DNA from: Ligula intestinalis | Taxonomy: Eukaryota; Platyhelminthes; Cestoda; Diphyllobothriidea; Diphyllobothriidae | Assembly (NCBI GenBank): GCA_036362985.1 | Contig: JAYGXS010000003.1 | Location: forward strand, 40,479,091-40,543,090 | DNA: 64,000 bases | Direction of reading: 5' to 3' | In this document: piece after piece, positions 60,101 to 64,000 of the stretch | How positions within the stretch are numbered: the first letter of the stretch is position 1 | Layout of the letters: each line of letters starts with the position of its first letter | The notes under the pieces: generated by a model | Seen by the model: the letters and a program-made list of their open reading frames with translations, nothing else | Databases searched by the model: none | What the model was told of the DNA's origin: nothing | Translations under genes and position numbers: made by a program

Positions 60101-62494
60101 AGACTACACCAAGAAGATTATGGTACTGTTAAAAGATAATTCAAAATACAAATGTTTGCCCATAGACACCGCAATATCATTGCACTCCTACAATTGCAAA
60201 ACACTGAAAGAAACTTACCACAGGAACACCTGCTAAATTCTTAAAGGAGCATTAATCCCTCATTGCCAAAATAGATGGCCTTGCGAAAATTCACAAAATT
60301 GCTATCGCACCGCAACCGATCAGTGCACCCCAATATCAAAGTTCCAAATTGCTATTTCATTTATCAAGAAGTCTGGGCACTCTATAGAAGATTCAAAAGA
60401 GTTTTAGGCAAAGTGAAATGAGTCAAATTCTCAACCGATTAAATCATGACTTTATCCGATGAAGTCTCGCTCTTCACCTCGAGTCTTCTGGATTTAGCAA
60501 GAGGCTATACCGAAGAACTACTTCAGGCCTGCCTTACTGTAGTGCCTGCTAACGTTTTACATCAACTGTTGAAAGTTTGTTTAGAAGCTTACTTTTATTT
60601 TTCCGACAAATTCTACCAGCAAGTTTAAAGGGCTCCTTTGGAGTTGCCCATATCCGGCTTTCTGGCCGAAGCCGCAATTCAGAATTCAGAATCGATGGTA
60701 CTTCCTTCAGTTAAGCCGAAACTCTGGATGCGCTATTTAGATTATATGTTTTTCATCATCAAGAGACACCATTTAGACCTGCTCCGCAAGTGTATCCACT
60801 CTACATTTTCAGGAATTGAATTCACATTCAAGGAGATTACCGGGTGACTCCCATTTCTGGAAATTTTTATACATCAGAATGCTGAAGGCTCCTTCTGTAT
60901 ATCAGTTTACCGCAAGAAAAAATATGGGGGTCATCCTGCACTTAATGAGTAAAAATTCAGTCTCTTATAAACTAAATCCTGTGTACAGTCTTCGAAGTCG
61001 AAACAAAACACACTACTTTGATGAAGAAAGTTATCAAGCTGGATGGAAATGCCCCCAAAAATGGATGCTCACGTGACTTTGTGTGCCAAAAAGTGCGCAG
61101 AAAGTTCGTTCCCCTAAACCTTTATCAAAAGACAAAAGTATATGAGACTTCAGAGAGTATTTTGAACCCCAGAGAATCTGAAGTGCATTTTAAACAGAAA
61201 AGGAATCAACGATTGTGCAGTTATCAATAAAATTCAAAAAGTATTTCCAGGCTAACTGGTATTTGCGTTTTTTTCGATTTCCGCAGGTTAAGTCTGAGCA
61301 AAAATAGAATACTGCCTAAAAATTTGCTTTCTCAGCATTCTTGCGCAGTTTCTCTGAGGCATTTATTTCGTTTATCATGCTTCCGGTTTTATTATGCTTT
61401 TTAAAATATTTATTATTTAATGAGTCTAAGAGTATTTAGAGTATCTGCTGTAGACTCTTGACAAAACGTCCTTTATTGAGGTAGAGTGCTCGGAAAACTC
61501 GGCTTCAGCTTCGTGATTAAGCAATCGGATTTCGGCAACATAATCTCGCGATCGAGATAATATAGCGGCTTTTTGGCCCTCGCTTGGCTGAAACGATTTT
61601 GATAGAACTGCAATATGCACTAACATTAAGTGGTTTAAAACTCATTCACAAAACCACATTTTAAATAAAATATTTGTGGGATATTCGGATGCAAACTGTT
61701 AGGTTTAACAAAAACGACTATAAAAACAGTAAATCCTATGGATAGAGGTGCGCGTTTAATAAAACAAATTAAAGTTATCATTGCTAACTAATAATTGCAG
61801 TGTTCTTTATCGTGTAATTGCCCTTTCGTACAAGTATCAGAGGTTTGAGGTTAATTATGTGCACTTAATTTTTCTTCCCTCTTCCACAGAATATGGTCAA
61901 GGGCCTCCGAGTTTCTAATCCGCTTAGCTTGGCACCTGGGATATTTCACCGCATTAACTTACGCTTTATGTTCGCTAAATGATAAAGTTCATAAGTAGCT
62001 AAACGGACTTTGCATCAAGTTGAGAACAATAATGTTCTTACTTCATTTATTTGGTGGTAATTTGGCAAGATTTTATGGAAAAATGCCTAATAATCCTAAA
62101 CTCCCTGCAATCAGATGTAACTTAAATCTTTTTTCATCTGTTGACTTTACTTTGCTTTCAAAAGTTGTCGATTTTAGTCCAGAAAACTTTGCTGACTTTT
62201 AATTTTTGCGATATTGTGCACGCTGCGTTCCCCCAAAAAAATGTGCAAACAGATAACCAGAGGTCCTGCTGAGCATATTTTCCAAAAATAATCTTTAGGA
62301 ATTTCTATTCAATCCTGTTGAGCTTGCAAACTTACCTTTATTACCTTTTAGTTACATCTATTTCCCATGGCGCAAGTTAATGCTATCCACAATTCCCGCA
62401 ACCTCTGTGGCCTTTAAAGAGTTAGGCGCTATCTCCGGTGCAATGCTTACATTCATCTTTGTGCTGAGTTTTCACCAGTGGAGTTCCGGAAACC
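42179..62494 (+). CDS. HHAT: Hedgehog acyltransferase-like MBOAT enzyme, copy 2 (8 exons seen; 3' end beyond window)
   Basis: Exons: 42179-42296, 42382-42407, 42444-42554, 42600-42800, 47094-47318, 56781-57301, 58150-58185, 62352-62494, giving 460 codons plus one base. Exon lengths and phases equal copy 1 except that the sixth exon is one codon longer. Exons 4 and 5 are each about 72% identical to copy 1 at protein level by hand count, with no stop or frameshift in any exon. The MBOAT landmarks are kept: RTFDRGLY (Asp ~404), YIYFPWRK and FVLSFHQW (His ~454). I did not find exons corresponding to copy 1's last three before 64000, although intron sequence after exon 8 is still homologous to copy 1 (63110-63250 versus 9540-9660), so the gene most likely continues past the edge. 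Intron 5 (9.5 kb) holds a tandem array and a PLE; intron 4 (4.3 kb) holds another PLE. Confidence 0.78.
42382..42407 (+). CDS. HHAT: 26-nt mini-exon (exon 2) of HHAT-like copy 2
   Basis: Counterpart of the copy 1 mini-exon: same length, same ACAG acceptor and GTATGC donor, coding EESVVLGFS. Flanking introns are 85 and about 36 nt. The stretch 42377-42416 is better conserved between the copies than the neighbouring intron sequence, as expected for coding DNA. Confidence 0.68.
43361..43810 (+). repeat. GC-rich repeat R2, copy 1
   Basis: GC-rich island in AT-rich intron. Shares blocks with 45211-45600 in the same order and orientation: GAGAAGTC, GGCCAGAAGACAGAG / GGCAGAAGACAGAG, CATTGGCTAGGT, and ACGACCCACTACAC / ACGACCCGCTACAC. 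No domain recognised. Confidence 0.55.
44061..44096 (-). ncRNA. Hammerhead-like motif, inverted end of PLE H
   Basis: Minus strand: GTGATGA (first core base changed), GGCTTTT / GGGACC hairpin partly paired, GAAA, GCTCAG, AATAAA. Confidence 0.4.
44098..45038 (+). pseudogene. PLE RT C-terminal half and endonuclease (element H)
   Basis: In pieces: GTPMGSP, RYVDGTFVIIQQ (motif C with the second Asp changed to Gly), LPFLDILVTRR, NNHPLTHKRGC, SETTERIAAELGVG, SGVIYQAPCRDC, NHYAGQTGRGL and EHKRAV. Frame changes near 44500-44690 separate the RT and endonuclease parts. Loss of YIDD and the missing palm N-terminus make it inactive. Confidence 0.75.
45211..45600 (+). repeat. GC-rich repeat R2, copy 2
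   Basis: Diverged partner of 43361-43810, located within element H downstream of its endonuclease. It may be part of the PLE terminal repeat or a separate insertion. Confidence 0.5.
45754..45789 (+). ncRNA. Hammerhead-like motif, 3' end of PLE H
   Basis: CTGACGA, hairpin GGCTTC / GGAGCC (6 bp, one G-U), GAAA, GCTCAG. This is the cleanest core in the window. Expected AATAAA is AATCAAA here. Confidence 0.52.
45840..47093 (+). other. Remaining intron 4 sequence of gene copy 2
   Basis: AT-rich, with no recognised feature. Confidence 0.5.
48380..50066 (-). repeat. ~310-bp tandem array with tRNA-like Pol III promoter, left block
   Basis: The phrase AAGCCGTCATC (or close variants) recurs at about 48452, 48762, 49102, 49412, 49722 and 50030, a spacing of 308-310 bp except across the N gap. 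Each unit read on the minus strand has an A-box-like TGGACTAGAGG and, ~45 bp later, a B-box-like GGTTCAAATCT or variant. Units differ by scattered substitutions. Located in intron 5 of gene copy 2. Confidence 0.82.
48830..48929. other. Assembly gap (100 N) within tandem array
   Basis: Placeholder run. The spacing of flanking units (340 instead of 310) suggests about 70 real bases, or 70 plus whole units, are missing. Confidence 0.95.
50422..51906 (-). CDS. PLE reverse transcriptase ORF with truncated endonuclease (element I)
   Basis: An open frame of 494 codons. Landmarks: SKPDKGHGVVILNRKDY (38-54), RLYGLPQTHK (115-124), LRPILSMVNSPQH (129-141), motif A SLDVESLFTNVP (185-196), GVAMRSPLGP (243-252), motif C YVDD (279-282), KLPFLDVLLF, LKRGYPSRFIQKY and the endonuclease start CVYEFTCTCGCKYIG. 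The frame stops with TGA immediately after YIG, where the inverted duplicate at 52784-53125 has CGA and continues; sequence below 50422 still encodes the rest. A frameshift near 51900 cuts the N-terminal domain. RT residues are intact, but the complete fused protein cannot be made. Confidence 0.85.
   Translation of the reverse strand: MDIAHQYRNAPVRQTTPLTKEHMAALTTLKHHEEIIISKPDKGHGVVILNRKDYVRKMEAILGDQSKFHLEVSGKDQTKAIEDLVWKAIKKLRNKNLIDTATALSLKPKGTHIPRLYGLPQTHKKDINLRPILSMVNSPQHKLAQWLVKELKPIRSRFSTYVTKDVFQFVEDIKFQNIANKFMISLDVESLFTNVPLDETIDVICTHASYTRLPHDILKELLTLCTKNVQLLFNGHQYRQIDGVAMRSPLGPTFADIFMGHLEENVSSQLNKTTLYRRYVDDIFTIVKTKQDTENLLRFMNKLHPKIKFTMEMEQNNKLPFLDVLLFREADGSIRRSVYHKATWKGQYLHFTSFVPIQWKRNLVLTLFQRAEKICSNETLATETSSIKDALLKRGYPSRFIQKYSKPLRLKMTEQFVPKKPVFISLPFKGDNVSNTIKRRLRCTIERTYNAAALVFLSPIKGLPVNGTKDALPLHATPNCVYEFTCTCGCKYIG
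51870..52612 (-). pseudogene. N-terminal region of element I polyprotein, frameshifted
   Basis: Two overlapping minus-strand pieces, 52612-52169 and 52208-51870, precede the RT in different frames. They are lysine/arginine-rich, with LDFCVPNRRINPVEIEAQFE, which resembles the conserved LG..FCP.P segment ahead of PLE RTs. Two frameshifts (near 52190 and 51900) break continuity. Confidence 0.65.
52780..53130 (+). pseudogene. Inverted duplicate of the element I endonuclease end
   Basis: Open + strand frame starting PLPATPNSVYEFTCTCGCKYIGRT and running through LATRAAEHLPSW, LLDSGHSVYPEKSF and MEAAYIRREKPDLCKQLEH. It is nearly identical to the complement of 50150-50490 but keeps the Arg codon where the main copy has a stop. 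It contains the GIY-YIG (VYEF...KYIG), Arg, His and Glu positions of the nuclease without any RT. Confidence 0.8.
53145..53390 (-). repeat. ~310-bp tandem array, right block
   Basis: Resumes with GACCGCCACATAGTGACAAAGGTG and ends near TCTAGTCTACGGCTCTGCTG: about three quarters of one unit, in the same orientation as the left block. Confidence 0.8.
53400..54239. other. Unassigned intron sequence
   Basis: No recognised feature, apart from possible decayed extension of the Tc1/mariner-type relic to the right. Confidence 0.4.
54240..54900 (-). pseudogene. Degenerate Tc1/mariner-type transposase
   Basis: The minus strand at 54890-54700 reads SEADFVRLRRLAAERLPRN then SFANMFDVSKARVFRI and a basic PRRKNLGRK segment, like the helix-turn-helix and basic region of Tc1/mariner transposases. 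Further along come short decayed pieces, including VKDVLGYHGIHRRPKD near 54350. Many stops; terminal repeats not found. Confidence 0.5.
54901..56780. other. Remaining intron 5 of gene copy 2
   Basis: Includes a GC-rich patch at 55370-55700 with faint likeness to R2 (GGCCAGAGTGTT, GTGAGAAGGAGGA), otherwise nothing recognised. Confidence 0.35.
58835..58900 (-). mobile_element. PLE terminal-repeat relic (element J), inverted
   Basis: Minus strand carries TTGATGA, a weak hairpin, GAAACGTCAGGCG and AATAAAG, the PLE 3' signature. It lies about 1 kb upstream of + strand PLE coding relics, consistent with an inverted 5' terminal repeat. Confidence 0.55.
58856..58892 (-). ncRNA. Decayed hammerhead-like motif (element J)
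   Basis: TTGATGA and GAAA are present but the hairpin between them pairs poorly. Confidence 0.3.
59596..59660 (+). repeat. tRNA-derived SINE-like sequence
   Basis: A-box-like TGGTTCAGTGG and B-box-like GGTCGTGATTTC about 38 bp apart, followed by GCCCCGAGTGGCGCACCGC. Unlike the SINE-like sequence at 28.67 kb outside the promoter boxes. Confidence 0.4.
59826..61235 (+). pseudogene. Decayed PLE polyprotein (element J)
   Basis: Pieces in order on the + strand: KALSALKHEKGIIMLPDDKG (DKG region), SDEVSLFTS (motif A remnant), LPISGFLAEAAIQN, RYLDYMFFIIKRHH (motif C, YIDD changed to YLDY), GIEFTFKEI and HFWKFLY. Numerous stops and frameshifts and no recognisable endonuclease: an old copy within intron 7 of gene copy 2. 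Confidence 0.7.
61236..62351 (+). other. End of intron 7 of gene copy 2
   Basis: AT-rich. The part near 62300 (CCTGTTGAGCTTGCAAAC) aligns with 8690-8700 of copy 1 just before exon 8, showing intron homology. Confidence 0.5.
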
Positions 62495-64000
62495 GTGAGA
62501 TTTTTGATGCTGTATTTTGCCTCAATTTTTTATTTTATGAGATTCTGTCTTTTGATTGTATTCAACAGAAAATCGCTTGAGAGTGAGCACTTTAGGCTGG
62601 GTTGACACTCAAAATGACCTTCCGTCTTAGAGCATTTCTGTAGGAATTCATTTTACATGGCGAAAAATATACTGGTTATTCCAGACTGGCTGACCAAATT
62701 TAAACAAAACATTTAAGAACAGAATACATCGAACGAATCATGTGCAGTGTTAGACATTTTCAGAAAATAAGTGAATTTGTGGTGTCGTGTTACTTATCAG
62801 GAAACATATCAGAATGTAGAATTGGGCATACAAAAACAGTTTGGCAAGTGCACCCACATATGCAGAGCATATGGAAACGAATGTCCGTGAGACTCCCTAA
62901 AGAACACCAAGTATATGTTGATACGGAAAAGGGGAACGGTGGCAATAGGAAGATGATACTTTGAAGGAGGGAAAAGCGTGGTGCCGCTTATATAATGGAA
63001 GAAACTTCATGTACCCATTGCCATTGTACAAGTGAGGGGGTTTGTTTTCAATTGAATCGGACCTTATTGCAGGGCTGCCTAACCCTTACTCTATCCAGTG
63101 TGCTCTTTAGGATTGGCATTCGTTGTCACGTTAGAAGAATCGCACAAGCATTTGTTGCCAAAAAGTTTGCTTAGGCCTTCTGTATGCATACTTTGAATAT
63201 GCAAATTGTGAAGGCGACTCTAGCGGAAGGAAATCGAAATTGAGCCGTCCTTTTCAGTTGTCGTTCCCTGCTAGGAAGCCCTTCGGTTTCTGCTTTTTGA
63301 AATTTCATAGCTTATTGGTAGAACCAAATTCTTAAGCTTTCGTCCAGCGAGACGGGTGTACAGCATTATGTCCTGATGGTAGATCAAGCGGTAAATCCTC
63401 GTCATGTTTCATGATCAGGGTGGAACAGTAAATCAGAGGAACTGTCATTAACCTGTCAGGTTTTCGAAACTGTATTTTTGTATGCCTTAAATGGCACAAT
63501 TTTTTTCATGTACATTACCTTTTACATCATTAAAACATAGATAACAAAGTCTTTTTTAGTAACGCCTATGTTTTTCGGTAGCAGACAAAGCCAATTCAGT
63601 AGTTATCTTATCCAAAACGATGAGACTTTATTGACAAAGATCAATATTTCAATCACGTGAGAATGCAGTTTTTTAAACGAGTTGTTTGAACCATCTATCA
63701 ATAGTGTACTCCATATACAGTTGATACTTTTTCAGATGCATTTTTCGCATCGATAGTTTCTTATCTGTCCTTATAAATTTGAATTGATTCTTTAGGAAAC
63801 GTGCAGGAAAATATTATTTTTTACTGAGTTTGTAGCCTTCTTAGAAAATGCATGCTTGGGGAAAGGGGATATTCTGTTCTTAATTTTTTTTAAACTGCCG
63901 AATGATTTTGAACCTAGTTGGCCGTTACACTTGAATACATTATTACCAGCCTCCATACTGTATGCATTATGTCTAAAGAAAAGTACATACTTTTGTTTGA
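62495..64000 (+). other. Start of the next intron of gene copy 2
   Basis: Homologous in patches to copy 1 intron 8 (ATTTGTTGCC at 63152, ATATGCAAATTGTGAAGG at 63198). I looked for the VWVCSSFLLWSVE exon and did not find it. Confidence 0.5.

Overview
The window looks like nuclear DNA of a repeat-rich invertebrate. My best guess is a parasitic flatworm, possibly a diphyllobothriidean tapeworm. This is inferred from (i) a gene whose first introns are only about 85, 35 and 45 nt while all later introns exceed 800 nt, a 5'-short/3'-long pattern described in schistosomes; (ii) very abundant Penelope-like elements (PLEs); (iii) an RTE-type endonuclease of a kind common in flatworm assemblies. No species call is possible from sequence alone. 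There are no bacterial-type genes, and most long open frames are exons or transposon relics.

Host gene content: two head-to-tail copies of one gene on the + strand, both encoding a multi-pass membrane-bound O-acyltransferase most like hedgehog acyltransferase (HHAT/Rasp). Copy 1 (796-13268) can be followed through 11 exons to a stop codon (573 codons). Copy 2 starts at 42179 and has 8 recognised exons to 62494, then runs off the window. Exon sizes and phases are the same in both copies except for one extra codon in exon 6. Homology extends into the 5' flank and introns, so this is a segmental duplication with a period of about 41.4 kb.

Between and inside the two copies lies a transposon-rich landscape. 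PLEs dominate (about a dozen elements or relics): 2.36-2.86, 15.59-18.46, 18.49-19.48, 19.86-20.49, 27.89-28.36, 28.91-29.66, 31.73-34.51, 34.52-35.41, 41.0, 43.99-45.83, 50.07-53.15 and 58.8-61.2 kb. They fall into at least two RT lineages (YIDD and YVDD types). Several share a 3' module made of a hammerhead-ribozyme-like core (CUGANGA, 6-bp stem, GAAA) followed within a few bases by AATAAA. Many have an inverted copy of their own 3' terminal repeat fused to a truncated 5' end. Other elements are CR1-like and RTE-like LINE relics (23.8-27.5 kb), an internally deleted mariner-type transposon with ~90-bp terminal inverted repeats (36.1-36.9 kb), a degenerate Tc1/mariner-type transposase (54.2-54.9 kb), tRNA-derived SINE-like pieces, an unclassified long repeat present in inverted orientation at 30.7-35.8 and 37.6-39.7 kb, and a ~310-bp tandem array (48.4-53.4 kb) whose unit carries a tRNA-like Pol III promoter and which was split by a PLE.

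The two HHAT-like genes are the only probable cellular genes. The other features are selfish DNA in their introns and in the 29-kb spacer. Three N-runs (2639-2738, 35846-35855, 48830-48929) mark assembly gaps, two of them inside repeats. Coordinates of spliced exons were set by eye from splice sites and comparison of the two copies and may be off by a base or so.
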